A DNA stretch of 64,000 nucleotides from Palleronia abyssalis. GTDB taxonomy: Bacteria > Pseudomonadota > Alphaproteobacteria > Rhodobacterales > Rhodobacteraceae. The position numbers and the translations under genes are program-made. Shown in pieces: positions 1 through 7,970 of this stretch. The stretch's first letter is position 1; each line of letters begins with the position of its first letter. Location: NCBI RefSeq assembly GCF_900302445.1, contig NZ_ONZF01000001.1:310001-374000 (forward strand). Reading direction: 5' to 3'. Under the pieces are notes generated by a model that had not been told where the DNA came from, did no database searches, and was given only the letters and a program-made list of their open reading frames with translations.

Positions 1-776
1 GGCGGCAGTATCGACGGGGCGAAAGTCGCGACTGTCGAATATCCCCACGCCGCCAATGTTCCAAGCGCCACGAGCGAATTCATGTCCGGTGCCGCACGGA
101 GCAGGGCGGGCACACCCTTCGTGATGAAGCGCCGACCGGGCCAAGCCAGGATCAGCGTGACCAGCGCAAACTGCACGATCCAAAGGGTCTGGCGGCCGAA
201 TGTCGCGTCGAGGGTGTCGCGGAAGCCGGGAACCAGATGCCCCCCCATTTCAAGCAGGAAAACCGGCAACGTCAAAACGGCGGCGATTATAGTCTGACGC
301 AACAGGGTTCGCGTCTCTTTCGTCGCCCGATCTTCGTGTTCGGTCGACAAGTCACCGCGAACGCGCAGCGCCGTTGGATAGCCTGCCTCCTCCGCCGCCC
401 GGGCGATTTCCTCCGGTGTGGTCGCGCCAGCGAGCCATTCGACCTCCGCCGCATTGGTCGCAAGGTTCACGCGCGCCGCGATCACACCGGATACCGCCGC
501 CAGCGCCCGTTCGACCCTGCCCGTGCAGGACGCGCATGACATGCCCTCGACCTCGAATGTTTCCACCCGTGTTTCCGCCGGATATCCGGCAGACCGAAGG
601 GCTTCGGCAATGTCCCCCAGATCGGCAGCCGCCGGCGCGACCCGAGCGGTTCCGTCGGCAAGGTTCACATTCGCCGAATCGACGCCCGGAACTGATGCAA
701 TTGCCCGTTCGGCGCGACCGACGCAGGACGCGCAGCTCAGCCCGGTCAACTGGATCGTACTGAATGTTTGGGCCAC
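1..776 (-). CDS. copA: Copper-translocating P1B-type ATPase, N-terminal part (continues beyond the window)
   Basis: This is the N-terminal quarter of a heavy-metal ATPase that exports Cu(I) across the inner membrane. Translation from a GTG at 776 gives two HMA metal-binding domains, with GLSCASC (Cys15, Cys18) and GMSCASC (Cys81, Cys84). Hydrophobic segments follow, matching the first transmembrane helices before the window edge. The GTG start is chosen because GAAGGAG lies just upstream and no better ATG exists. The CPC, DKTG and hinge motifs lie outside the window, so copper specificity is inferred from the tandem CASC domains, the adjacent copZ and the CueR-type promoter. It is transcribed away from copZ. 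Confidence 0.88.
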   Translation of the reverse strand, partial: MAQTFSTIQLTGLSCASCVGRAERAIASVPGVDSANVNLADGTARVAPAAADLGDIAEALRSAGYPAETRVETFEVEGMSCASCTGRVERALAAVSGVIAARVNLATNAAEVEWLAGATTPEEIARAAEEAGYPTALRVRGDLSTEHEDRATKETRTLLRQTIIAAVLTLPVFLLEMGGHLVPGFRDTLDATFGRQTLWIVQFALVTLILAWPGRRFITKGVPALLRAAPDMNSLVALGTLAAWGYSTVATFAPSILP

Positions 777-806
777 GGGCGACGCTCCTTCGTAAGGCAT
801 AGGCCA

Positions 807-837
807 GAGATAGGGCTTCCCCTTACTGGAAGGTCAA
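807..837 (-). promoter_or_regulatory. CueR/MerR-type promoter of the copper ATPase gene
   Basis: On the minus strand a TTGACC -35 box (837-832) is followed by a 19-base spacer holding the dyad CTTCC-n7-GGAAG-like arms, then TATCTC (812-807). An over-long spacer with a dyad at its centre is the hallmark of MerR-family activated promoters. CueR at copA is the textbook case. Confidence 0.75.
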
Positions 838-863
838 GGATGCAAAATCACAACTCCGTCCGC

Positions 864-894
864 TTGACCCTCCAGCGCTGGAGCGTCCCATATA
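864..894 (+). promoter_or_regulatory. CueR/MerR-type promoter of copZ
   Basis: TTGACC (864-869), a 19-base spacer containing CTCCAGCGCTGGAG (a perfect dyad), and CATATA (889-894). It lies 28 bases before the copZ start. The layout matches the ATPase promoter on the other strand, so the two divergent genes probably share a copper-responsive MerR regulator. Confidence 0.75.
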
Positions 895-921
895 TCCGGC
901 AAGCGAAAGAAAGGACCGACC

Positions 922-1122
922 ATGACCATCCTGAACGTTCCCGGCATGAATTGCGGCCATTGCAGGGCCGCGGTCGAACAGGCGATCGCATCCGTGGATT
1001 CTGCTGCCACGCCGCATATCGATTTGGGCAACAAGATCGTATCGCTGGAAAGCGCCGCAAGCGACCAGAAGATCATCGACGCGCTCGCGGCGAGGGGCTA
1101 CCCGGCGACTGTCGCCGCCTGA
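922..1122 (+). CDS. copZ: Copper chaperone CopZ (HMA domain protein)
   Basis: A 66-residue stand-alone heavy-metal-associated domain. It has the Cu(I)-binding motif MNCGHC (Cys10, Cys13) in the first loop and the usual alternating beta-alpha pattern, ending in ALAARGYPATV. CopZ proteins carry Cu(I) in the cytoplasm to the HMA domains of CopA and sometimes to the CueR sensor. The gene is divergent from the ATPase gene and has its own CueR-type promoter. An AAAGGA sequence precedes the ATG. The length is typical for the family. Confidence 0.92.
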   Translation: MTILNVPGMNCGHCRAAVEQAIASVDSAATPHIDLGNKIVSLESAASDQKIIDALAARGYPATVAA

Positions 1123-1141
1123 GCACCCGCCCCGGCATTTC

Positions 1142-1858
1142 CTATTGCTGACGCGCGGCTTCGACCAGGTCTTCAAGCCGTTCCAGCGGCACCAGGCCGG
1201 GCACGAGTTCGTCGCCGATCACAAAGGACGGCGTCCCGTTGAAGCCAAGCAATTGTGCAAGCCGCATGGACGTTTCGATATGTTGATCGAGCTCGGCTGC
1301 GTCCATGTCGTCCCGAAGCTTGTCGGTATCGAGCCCCACGTCTTCCGCAGCCGCCATGACTGTCGCCTCGTCGGCCCGACCGGCCAACTCCATCAAGGCC
1401 CAGTGGAACGGCTCGTAAAGCCCTTGTTCGCGTGAGGCGAGCGCCGCGCGCGCCGCGAAGACCGAGCCGTCTCCCAGGATTGGCCATTCGCGATAGACGA
1501 CCTTGAGATCTTCGTCGTGTTCGACGAGCGCTTTCACATCCGGCGCGACTCGTTTGCAGTAGGGGCAATTGTAATCGAAGAATTCGATCACCACGGCATC
1601 CCCGTCCGGGTTGCCAAGCACGGGGGCATTGGGATCGTTCTCAAGCAGATCGCGCTCCTGTTCGAGAACCTTGGCGGCAGCGGACCTTTGCGCCGCGGCT
1701 TCGCGCTGGTCCAGAAGCTGGATCGCCTGCATCAATATCTCAGGCCGCTCCAGAATGGCCTCGAGCGCCAGACGCTTGATATCTTCGTCCGAGCGATCTT
1801 GCGCAACGGCAGTCATCGGGGTCAGCGCCAAAAGCGCCAGAACGAGCAATTTCTTCAT
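1142..1858 (-). CDS. DsbA-family thiol oxidoreductase (periplasmic)
   Basis: A 238-residue protein with a cleavable signal peptide (residues 1-19, ending AVA). A helical region with a Gln/Glu-rich stretch follows, then a thioredoxin-fold domain with active site CPYC (Cys98, Cys101) in EFFDYNCPYCK. A cis-proline TP lies near residue 206. It resembles the COG1651 Com1/ScsC-type DsbA group. It is the last gene of the minus-strand cytochrome/multicopper oxidase operon, 10 bases after the upstream cytochrome gene. Its likely role is disulfide or haem-thiol handling for the exported copper proteins. The exact substrate is unknown. Confidence 0.88.
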   Translation of the reverse strand: MKKLLVLALLALTPMTAVAQDRSDEDIKRLALEAILERPEILMQAIQLLDQREAAAQRSAAAKVLEQERDLLENDPNAPVLGNPDGDAVVIEFFDYNCPYCKRVAPDVKALVEHDEDLKVVYREWPILGDGSVFAARAALASREQGLYEPFHWALMELAGRADEATVMAAAEDVGLDTDKLRDDMDAAELDQHIETSMRLAQLLGFNGTPSFVIGDELVPGLVPLERLEDLVEAARQQ

Positions 1859-1868
1859 GGTTCAGTCC

Positions 1869-2327
1869 TTATGATTCCGAGGCGGTTCTGGCCGCTTGCA
1901 CATCCCTGACGCGATCGGGCCAGGTCGATTTGAGGAACGCCATGATGTCCCAGATCTCCTGATCGCTCAGGATATCGCCGAAGGCCGGCATGCCGCTGTC
2001 GAAGTCATCGACCCCGGCTGCTTTCATCGTCTCCGCCCCGCCCTGTTTGGTGTAGGCGAAGATCATCGCATCGCCGTGGTGCCATGTGTGGCCAGTCTCG
2101 TCATGGGGCGGCGCCGGAAGGCGACCGTCGGGTCCGGGCGAACGCCAGTCGGCTTGCCCTTCAAGGTTCGCGCCGTGACAACTCGCGCAATTCTCGGCGT
2201 AGAGCTGCGCCCCCGCAACGGGGTCGCCGGTGGCGTTGGGAAGGTCCAGATCGGCCTGCGCAAACAGCAATCCCGCAGCCCCGGTGACCGCCGCCAGACC
2301 GGCCGCCATGATGATCCACACCTTCAT
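1869..2327 (-). CDS. Membrane-anchored class I cytochrome c
   Basis: A 152-residue protein with an N-terminal signal/anchor, then one haem site CASCH (47-51) and a downstream Met in SGMPAFGD that can be the sixth ligand. The start at 2327 is chosen because it overlaps the stop of the multicopper oxidase gene (ATGA) and begins directly at the signal peptide. A longer reading from 2381 would run into the upstream gene. The operon position suggests it shuttles electrons from copper or cytochrome oxidation towards the respiratory chain. Confidence 0.87.
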   Translation of the reverse strand: MKVWIIMAAGLAAVTGAAGLLFAQADLDLPNATGDPVAGAQLYAENCASCHGANLEGQADWRSPGPDGRLPAPPHDETGHTWHHGDAMIFAYTKQGGAETMKAAGVDDFDSGMPAFGDILSDQEIWDIMAFLKSTWPDRVRDVQAARTASES

Positions 2328-3712
2328 ACGACACGCACCCACTGCATCATTCCCGATGCGGCGTGGCCCAGCATGTGGCAATGGAACAGCCAGTCACCCG
2401 GATTGTCGGCGACGAAGGCGATCTCGCGCCGCTCTCTGGCAGCGATCAATAGCGTGTCGCGCATCGGGCCCATCGCGCCATCGCCGAGCACCTCTCTGAA
2501 ATGCATGCCGTGCAGGTGCATGGCATGGGGAAAGACGGTGTCGTTCTCGATAGGGATGCGGACCGTCTCGCCCATGCTCGCGGTGACGAGCGGTGTGTCG
2601 TGCAGCCCGGCCTGCCCGGCCATGGCCCAGAACTGGCCCTGTCCGATCATCTCGCGGAATCCCATCTCGCGACCCTCGACACTCGCGCGCGACAAACGAC
2701 CCATTGCGCCGCCCTCGATCTTCATCGGGACCGTCTGCGCCGAGCCGAGCGTGCCCATCGCATGGCCCGGATTCGGGGGAAGAGCGACGGGATCGGGCCG
2801 GCGGGTCAGGGACGCCCGTGCGGTCACGGGAAACGCCGCCTGGACCATGCCGCCGTCGTCGTCGAGCCGCACGAGATACGCTTCTCCGCCCTCGGCTGCG
2901 GTCACATCGACCAGCAAATCGATCCTTTGCGCAGGCCCCATGACAAGTTCGGAGGTCACCTTTTCCGGCTGCGCGAGCGGCATCCCGTCATAGGCGACGA
3001 CCCAACCGTCCAGACCCTGAAGCGCCAGCGGGAAAATCCGCGCATTCGCCATGTTGATCAGCCGAAGCCGCAGCCGTTGGTGCTGCTGCACATCCTGCGT
3101 GAAATCATGGCGCGCGTTCGTGGTGACAAAGTTTCCGATCCGGCCGCCATGCGACATCTGCATCGGAATGGCGAAGTTGGGTTCGATCTGGGCCGCTTCG
3201 TTCAGAAGCCAGTCATCGAGTGCCAGGACCAGATCGGCGTCGATATCCGGCGCGCTTTCGGCCTCCTCGATTATCAGCGGGCCGTGCAATCCACGCCCAA
3301 CCTGTTCAGGCGACGCCCAATGGGCGTGGTACCAGTAGGTGCCGGCATCGGGCACGTCGAATGCGTAGTCGAAACTTTCGCCCGGCGCGACGGCGGTTTG
3401 GGTCAGATCGGGCACGCCGTCCATGCCGTTGGGCACACGGATACCGTGCCAATGGATCGTCGTCGGCTGGTCGAGCCCGTTGACCAGCCGCCGCTCCAGC
3501 CGTGCGCCCTGCCCCAACCTTATTTCCGGCCCCGGCGACGCTCCGTCATAGGCCCAGACCGCCGTTTTCGGGTAACCGTCCGGGGCGAGCTGGTGTGACA
3601 CGGGCTTTGGCTCAATGACCTTTGGCGCCGTGGCCGCAATCGCAGGACCGATCAGAGGCAAGCCGGCCGTTGCGACGGCACCACCCAGAAACGCGCGTCT
3701 TGTCGCTCTCAT
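2324..3712 (-). CDS. Multicopper oxidase, Tat-exported
   Basis: A 462-residue cupredoxin-repeat oxidase with a Tat-like leader (RRAFLGG near residue 5). Copper ligands are visible in order: HWHG (87-90), the HAH of YWYHAHW, HAMHLHGMHF, and the C-terminal HCHMLGHAASGM (His444, Cys445, His446, His450, Met455). This is a complete T1/T2/T3 ligand set. Such enzymes oxidise Cu(I) to Cu(II) in the periplasm and reduce oxygen to water. It overlaps both neighbours by 4 bases (ATGA), so it is translationally coupled to two cytochrome c genes. That pairing could allow electrons to leave through haem as well as oxygen. Confidence 0.92.
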   Translation of the reverse strand: MRATRRAFLGGAVATAGLPLIGPAIAATAPKVIEPKPVSHQLAPDGYPKTAVWAYDGASPGPEIRLGQGARLERRLVNGLDQPTTIHWHGIRVPNGMDGVPDLTQTAVAPGESFDYAFDVPDAGTYWYHAHWASPEQVGRGLHGPLIIEEAESAPDIDADLVLALDDWLLNEAAQIEPNFAIPMQMSHGGRIGNFVTTNARHDFTQDVQQHQRLRLRLINMANARIFPLALQGLDGWVVAYDGMPLAQPEKVTSELVMGPAQRIDLLVDVTAAEGGEAYLVRLDDDGGMVQAAFPVTARASLTRRPDPVALPPNPGHAMGTLGSAQTVPMKIEGGAMGRLSRASVEGREMGFREMIGQGQFWAMAGQAGLHDTPLVTASMGETVRIPIENDTVFPHAMHLHGMHFREVLGDGAMGPMRDTLLIAARERREIAFVADNPGDWLFHCHMLGHAASGMMQWVRVV

Positions 3713-4605
3713 CCGTCTTGCTCCTCGTTCAGAAGGTAAATCGCCATCGCTTCGCGGTCCGCATCGGTCATGAAGGATGTGCCATAGGTGACCACTTCGC
3801 CCATCGACCCGCCGAACGCATCGCCGTCCGGCATGATCCCGGTTTCCAGCGCATAGGCTAGGTCCGACACGCTCCAGCCCCCGTCTTGCAGCGCTTCCGG
3901 CGTGATGGCGGGCGACTTGCCTCCGCCGGGCAGCCCGTCATAACCGCGAAACTTCTCGTCCAGCACGCGCGCGCCGGCGATGTTCCTGCCCGTATGGCAC
4001 GCCCCGCAATGGGTCACGCCTTCCACCAACAAGCGGCCGCGGTTCCACGCCTCGGACCTGCCTTCGACCGGTTTAGTGCGCGGCGGTTCCAGAAACGCCC
4101 CGCGCCAAAGCTTCAGGCCCCAGCGCTGATCGAACGGAAATCCCACCTCATGTGCCGGTGCCGGTTCGTCCACCGCTGCCACGGTCTGGAACGCGGCCCA
4201 GAGGTCCGCGATGTCCTGATCGGACAGATTGCGGTAAAACGGATAGGGGAAGGCGGGGTAGTATGGCTCGCCGTCCGGAGAGACGCCCTGCCGCAAGGAC
4301 GCCGCGAAATCCTGCACGGACCAATCTCCGATCCCCGCGTCTTTCGACATCGTCAGGTTCGACGGATAGAATGTGCCGAAATCGGTCTTGAGCGGCGCAC
4401 CGCCCGCAAGCGGCTTGCCGCCCTCCTCCCAGTTCGTGTGGCAGGCGATGCAGCCCCCGGCGCGCGCCAGATAGGCACCGCGCTGAGGATCACCGGGCTG
4501 ATCGATCGACGCGACCTCGTTCTTGACGGGCCACGCGATCACAGCGCCCACGCCGATGACGGCCGCTGCGGAAAAGACCGCAGCGGTGATAAGCAATTTC
4601 CGCAT
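3709..4605 (-). CDS. Diheme cytochrome c
   Basis: A 298-residue protein with an N-terminal membrane anchor (residues 4-25) and two haem c sites, CIACH (52-56) and CGACH near residue 200. Each sits in a class I cytochrome fold. The layout resembles the diheme or triheme cytochrome subunits of periplasmic dehydrogenases (COG2010). It is 4 bases downstream of the cytochrome c' gene and overlaps the multicopper oxidase start by 4 bases. It is probably membrane-tethered and relays electrons between periplasmic partners. Confidence 0.88.
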   Translation of the reverse strand: MRKLLITAAVFSAAAVIGVGAVIAWPVKNEVASIDQPGDPQRGAYLARAGGCIACHTNWEEGGKPLAGGAPLKTDFGTFYPSNLTMSKDAGIGDWSVQDFAASLRQGVSPDGEPYYPAFPYPFYRNLSDQDIADLWAAFQTVAAVDEPAPAHEVGFPFDQRWGLKLWRGAFLEPPRTKPVEGRSEAWNRGRLLVEGVTHCGACHTGRNIAGARVLDEKFRGYDGLPGGGKSPAITPEALQDGGWSVSDLAYALETGIMPDGDAFGGSMGEVVTYGTSFMTDADREAMAIYLLNEEQDG

Positions 4606-4609
4606 GATC

Positions 4610-5194
4610 CTAGTCCTTCTCGAGCCGGAACCGCGTATGGCACGTCGAACAAGTGCGGCTTAGCTCGGAAAACACCTCGTCGGCAGGCATGTCCGCCATC
4701 TCGGCCAACGTGGTTTCGGCCGAGCCGCCACCCATCATGCCAGACGCATCGCCACCCATCATGCTGGCCGTGTCTCCGCCCATCATGGACCCCATATCCG
4801 CTTGCGCCGCCTCTTCATCGGCCAGACCGTTATCCGCCGCTTTCGAAAGCCCCTGGGCCAAGGTCTCCAGCCGCATCGCGATGCGTTCGAACTCGTCCCA
4901 ATCCTCCCAGATCGCGTCTTTCACGTAGGATTTCTCGTTCGCGTTATCTTCTGGAAACAGCTCGGTCATCGCGGTGCCCGCATGTTCCTCGAACACGGCG
5001 GCGGCCTTCCTGACCGTGTCGGCGTCGTAGTTCTGTTCGCCCTTCATGATCGGCGTGACGGATTTCACCGCATCGCCCATCGCGCTCATGGCCTGCATCC
5101 GCTCCAGCACGATGCCGGTCGCACCCGTATGAGCCACTGCGCCGATGCCGATGCTAGTCGCGACCGAAGCCGCCAGAATGGTTTTCAGTTTCAT
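4610..5194 (-). CDS. Cytochrome c'-like protein with a methionine-rich insert
   Basis: A 194-residue exported protein with a signal peptide and a mainly helical body. The haem motif CSTCH is very near the C-terminus (182-186), as in class II cytochromes c'. An unusual low-complexity segment (about residues 133-156) has four MMGG-type repeats, before the last helix that carries the haem. Met-rich runs of this kind are known Cu(I)-binding features in periplasmic copper proteins. I infer a copper-binding or copper-protective variant of cytochrome c'. It lies in the middle of the copper operon. Confidence 0.82.
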   Translation of the reverse strand: MKLKTILAASVATSIGIGAVAHTGATGIVLERMQAMSAMGDAVKSVTPIMKGEQNYDADTVRKAAAVFEEHAGTAMTELFPEDNANEKSYVKDAIWEDWDEFERIAMRLETLAQGLSKAADNGLADEEAAQADMGSMMGGDTASMMGGDASGMMGGGSAETTLAEMADMPADEVFSELSRTCSTCHTRFRLEKD

Positions 5195-5235
5195 CTCGGA
5201 GTTTCCTGTATTTCCTGGATCTTAAGTCTTGTGCT

Positions 5236-5568
5236 TCAAGACAGGGATCGTGGGACAGGAGGATCGGTCATGGAATACAGAAGCTTGAACAGGGACGGCG
5301 ACACGCGGCGCTTTTTCGACGATGCCGCGATGTACGCTTGTCCGTGCGACGCCGACGAGAGAACTACCGAGATGTTGCACTCCGGCGCGTCGTGACAGTC
5401 ATCGGCTCCGATCTGATCTTGGACCTTTGCTGCACCTGGTTCGCCAAGCTCGACGGCACTTTCCGACTGAGCGGCATGCAGCCCGCCTGCCTGCACGGGC
5501 GACCCGGCGGACAGGACCGCCAATACAATCACCGACGCGAAAACGAGAAAGAGCGTAGAGATGCGCAC
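5236..5568 (-). CDS. Small secreted protein of unknown function
   Basis: A 110-residue protein with a clear signal peptide (residues 1-27, SPVQA). The mature part is short, with one Cys pair in DDCHDAPEC and no recognised domain. It starts with GTG at 5568, sharing a base with the upstream cytochrome stop (TAGTG), so it is translationally coupled. Its general plan (signal peptide, His/Cys cluster, Pro-containing tail) recalls the 132-residue protein at 31681, but I cannot show homology. Metal binding is a guess from the cysteines and the operon. Confidence 0.6.
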   Translation of the reverse strand: MRISTLFLVFASVIVLAVLSAGSPVQAGGLHAAQSESAVELGEPGAAKVQDQIGADDCHDAPECNISVVLSSASHGQAYIAASSKKRRVSPSLFKLLYSMTDPPVPRSLS

Positions 5569-6038
5569 TATTGGATCCCGTTCTCACTTTGCAGGGCCCG
5601 CACATAGGCAACGATCGTGCCCACATCGGCGCGCGTCAGTCCCTCGATCGGTGGCATATTGCCGAAATCCCAATGGTGCGACCTGACGCCATTGGAAATG
5701 GCGCGATAGAACGCTTCGTCGCCGTGATGGCTAGGCTCATAAATCTTGTGGACCAAGGGCGGGGCCACGCCGTTCTGTCCCGCCGCGTTCTGACCGTGAC
5801 ATTGGGCGCAAGCCGCCTCGAACGCGCGCTTTCCCAACTCCTCTTTCTGGTCCAGTTCGCCCGGCAAGGAAACGTCCACGATGGGGGCGCCCAGTGCCAG
5901 TTCGGTCGTATCGGGGGGCGTCATCGAATGACCCGCCATCTGGGATGGTGCAGTCGCCCACCACAGAAGGCCCGCGGCTGCAACGACGATGGCGATCGTG
6001 ACGGCGATGAGTTTGGTTGGCATTGTATGTCCCGACAT
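5568..6038 (-). CDS. Membrane-anchored cytochrome c
   Basis: A 156-residue class I cytochrome c with an N-terminal hydrophobic anchor (about residues 10-28), haem site CAQCH (77-81) and a GNMPPIEGL segment that can supply the Met ligand. The His-rich stretch YEPSHHGDEAF and SHHWDFGNMPP resemble copper-island cytochromes. A second ATG five codons in (6023) is an equally good start, and neither has a strong ribosome site. It is the second gene of the minus copper operon, after the L,D-transpeptidase. Confidence 0.87.
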   Translation of the reverse strand: MSGHTMPTKLIAVTIAIVVAAAGLLWWATAPSQMAGHSMTPPDTTELALGAPIVDVSLPGELDQKEELGKRAFEAACAQCHGQNAAGQNGVAPPLVHKIYEPSHHGDEAFYRAISNGVRSHHWDFGNMPPIEGLTRADVGTIVAYVRALQSENGIQ

Positions 6039-6090
6039 TGGAACGGGGCAGCCATTGACCGCCCCGCAAACAAGTGATGTTCCGCCGGCG

Positions 6091-6666
6091 TCAGATCAAA
6101 AGCACCTGAGTGCCCACCTTCGCCATGCCGAAGAGTTCGGCGATATGTTCGTTGAACAATCCTATACAGCCGTTCGAGGACCGCCGCCCGATCTTGCGCG
6201 TGTCATTCGTTCCGTGCACCCGGTAATACTGCCAGGACAAATAAAGCGCATGGGTACCAAGCGGGTTGTCGGGTCCGGGCGCCCAGTAATCCGGCCATTC
6301 GGGATTACGCTCTTTCATCGACGGCGTGGGCCGCCAGCTTGGGCCTTCGACCTTGCGTATTACTTCTGTCCGACCGAGCCGCGTCAGCTCGTCGGATTCC
6401 GGAACGGAACTTGGGTAGACCTTGTGGATCGAACCGTCTTCGGACCAGTAGTTGACATAGCGCCCGACCGTGTCGCACAGGATGACACCGTTCCGACGCG
6501 TATCGAAGTAGTCCTGCCAGCCATGGGTACTGAAGCTGGACGCATTGCGGCGTAACGCCGGGGTCGCTAGTGACTGTGCGGCACCGGCCAACGGAAACGC
6601 CGATGCACTTGCCGAGGCAAGTCCGATAAGAACCGACCGCCGCGACGGTGGATTACCCTGGTTCAT
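6091..6666 (-). CDS. L,D-transpeptidase (YkuD fold), Tat-exported
   Basis: A 191-residue exported enzyme. The leader has a twin arginine (SRRSVLIGLAS). The YkuD catalytic signature is intact: His151 in HGTNDTRKIG and Cys167 in RSSNGCIGL. Family members form 3-3 peptidoglycan cross-links or attach proteins to peptidoglycan using a catalytic cysteine. It is the first gene after a CueR-type promoter and leads the cytochrome/multicopper oxidase operon. Cys-based L,D-transpeptidases are known copper targets, so copper induction of a replacement enzyme is a reasonable inference. Confidence 0.88.
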   Translation of the reverse strand: MNQGNPPSRRSVLIGLASASASAFPLAGAAQSLATPALRRNASSFSTHGWQDYFDTRRNGVILCDTVGRYVNYWSEDGSIHKVYPSSVPESDELTRLGRTEVIRKVEGPSWRPTPSMKERNPEWPDYWAPGPDNPLGTHALYLSWQYYRVHGTNDTRKIGRRSSNGCIGLFNEHIAELFGMAKVGTQVLLI

Positions 6667-6692
6667 GACTGCTCCTCAATTCATTTTCTTTG

Positions 6693-6723
6693 CGCTTGCG
6701 GCCTTCCAACGCTGGAAGGTCAA
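6693..6723 (-). promoter_or_regulatory. CueR/MerR-type promoter of the minus-strand copper operon
   Basis: TTGACC (6723-6718) is followed by the near-perfect dyad CCTTCCAACGCTGGAAGG within a 19-base spacer. The -10 (CAAGCG) is poor, as expected for an activator-dependent promoter. It lies 27 bases upstream of the L,D-transpeptidase start and faces the operon ending at 1142. Confidence 0.7.
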
Positions 6724-6768
6724 ACCCTTTCCGATCACGACAGAGTGACCGGTGGCGGCCTAAACCGC

Positions 6769-6799
6769 TTGACCTTCCCGCACTGGAGTTTGCCAGAAT
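6769..6799 (+). promoter_or_regulatory. CueR/MerR-type promoter of the DUF2933/Scs genes
   Basis: TTGACC (6769-6774), a 19-base spacer starting TTCCCGCACTGGAG, then CAGAAT (6794-6799). It sits back-to-back with the promoter at 6693-6723, about 45 bases apart. This makes a divergent pair like that of copA and copZ. Confidence 0.7.
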
Positions 6800-6828
6800 T
6801 AACATCGGCGAACAAAGGAGCTCTAAAA

Positions 6829-7146
6829 ATGAACGACCAAACTTCCAGCGGCGGTATCCAGGCGCGCGTCATGAAATGGGGCATGATGGCGTGCTGCGCG
6901 ATCATGCTCGTGCCGGTCGCGTCGTTTCTTCTTGCCGGCGGAACGATCGCCGGCTCGTGGAACAACGCGGGTGTTTTCGCGCCGATCGCGCTGTGTGTGG
7001 GTGCGCATCTGGTGATGCATCGCCTGATGGGCAAATCCTGCCACGGCAAGGGTTCTGAACAGGTCAAACAGGCAGAACGGGAGAGAATCGTCGCTGTTCC
7101 TGCCCAGGCGCGATCCACCGAAATGGACCGTCTGCGCGGCGCGTGA
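6829..7146 (+). CDS. DUF2933-like small membrane protein
   Basis: A 105-residue protein with two hydrophobic segments (about 14-37 and 42-62), the second followed by the Cys/His tail MGKSCHGKG. Small two-helix proteins of this type (DUF2933) are common in copper and mercury islands, and their role is unknown. The ATG at 6829 follows AAAGGAG at good spacing. A longer reading from 6745 would begin inside the promoter region. The M-C-C stretch inside helix one and the C-H tail could bind metal, but that is speculation. Confidence 0.72.
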   Translation: MNDQTSSGGIQARVMKWGMMACCAIMLVPVASFLLAGGTIAGSWNNAGVFAPIALCVGAHLVMHRLMGKSCHGKGSEQVKQAERERIVAVPAQARSTEMDRLRGA

Positions 7147-7184
7147 CCATGCGACTTCACTCGGCGATGATATGATCCTGGTGA

Positions 7185-7955
7185 TTGGGTAACCTCTTGA
7201 TAGCACGTAGAAACCTTTTGCTGGCGGCGGGCGGCGTAGCGCTGGTCGCAGCCTTCCAGAAAGGTCCGGACATTCTGGCGGCGTTCGGGTCCGAATTTGA
7301 ATTCGAACCATCCCCGGTCGATGGATTTCGCCAGATTGCCGGTGGAAGTTCATCGACGGGCAGCTTCGATCCGTTCGTCGGTCTGGACCGGGACAAGGTT
7401 GCCATCCCGGCGGAATTGGTCGCCACGGTCGAACGCAACCTCTGTTCGACCTTGTTCGAAGATACCGGCACTGGCGATGTCCCGGTCGCGTCCTTTTCGG
7501 ACTACAACTGCCCCTATTGTCGGATCCTGACCCGAGACCTGGGCAGGATCGCGCAGGAGGGCGGCGTCACCGTGTCGTGGCACGAACTCCCGCTTCTGGG
7601 CGAAACTTCGATCGCGGCTGCGAAAGCCGCACTGGCCGCGAAGCGTCAAGGGGCATATACCGAATTTTATGAACGCTTGCTGCGCACGGCGTTCGTCACG
7701 ACGCCGGAGTTTCTTCGGTTGATCGCGGATGACATCGGCGTCGACTATGAACAGCTTCGACGGGATATCGACAGCCCCAAAATCGAGGACGAACTGGAGC
7801 GTAGCAAGGCGCTTGCGCAGATTTTTCGATTTTCGGCCACACCAGCGATGGTCGTTGGGCGAACCGTGGTGATCGGCGTGGTTGGCGAAGCCAGGCTTCG
7901 AAGCCTGATCGAACTGGAACGACAGGAAGGACGCGTGGAAAGATGCTTTGTCTAG
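7185..7955 (+). CDS. DsbA-family protein, ScsC-like
   Basis: A 256-residue exported thioredoxin-fold protein with active site CPYC (Cys109, Cys112) in FSDYNCPYCR, and a downstream cis-Pro TP in FSATPAMVVG. The leader has a twin arginine (IARRNLLLAAGG). No ATG is available in frame. TTG at 7185 or TTG at 7197 must start it, so the N-terminus is uncertain by four residues. It sits 15 bases upstream of an ScsB/DsbD gene. In the suppressor-of-copper-sensitivity system ScsB delivers electrons to ScsC, which isomerises or reduces disulfides under copper stress. That pairing supports the role. Confidence 0.83.
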   Translation: MGNLLIARRNLLLAAGGVALVAAFQKGPDILAAFGSEFEFEPSPVDGFRQIAGGSSSTGSFDPFVGLDRDKVAIPAELVATVERNLCSTLFEDTGTGDVPVASFSDYNCPYCRILTRDLGRIAQEGGVTVSWHELPLLGETSIAAAKAALAAKRQGAYTEFYERLLRTAFVTTPEFLRLIADDIGVDYEQLRRDIDSPKIEDELERSKALAQIFRFSATPAMVVGRTVVIGVVGEARLRSLIELERQEGRVERCFV

Positions 7956-7970
7956 GGATCGCGTTTTGAA

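Noticed and set aside
352-1076. Several frames on both strands across the copA/copZ region
   Set aside because: They overlap the clearly coding HMA frames and have Arg/Pro/Gly-rich shadow composition.
5226-5242. Hairpin GTCTTG-tgctt-CAAGAC as a terminator
   Set aside because: It is only a 6-base stem with no T-run, and the operon continues downstream.
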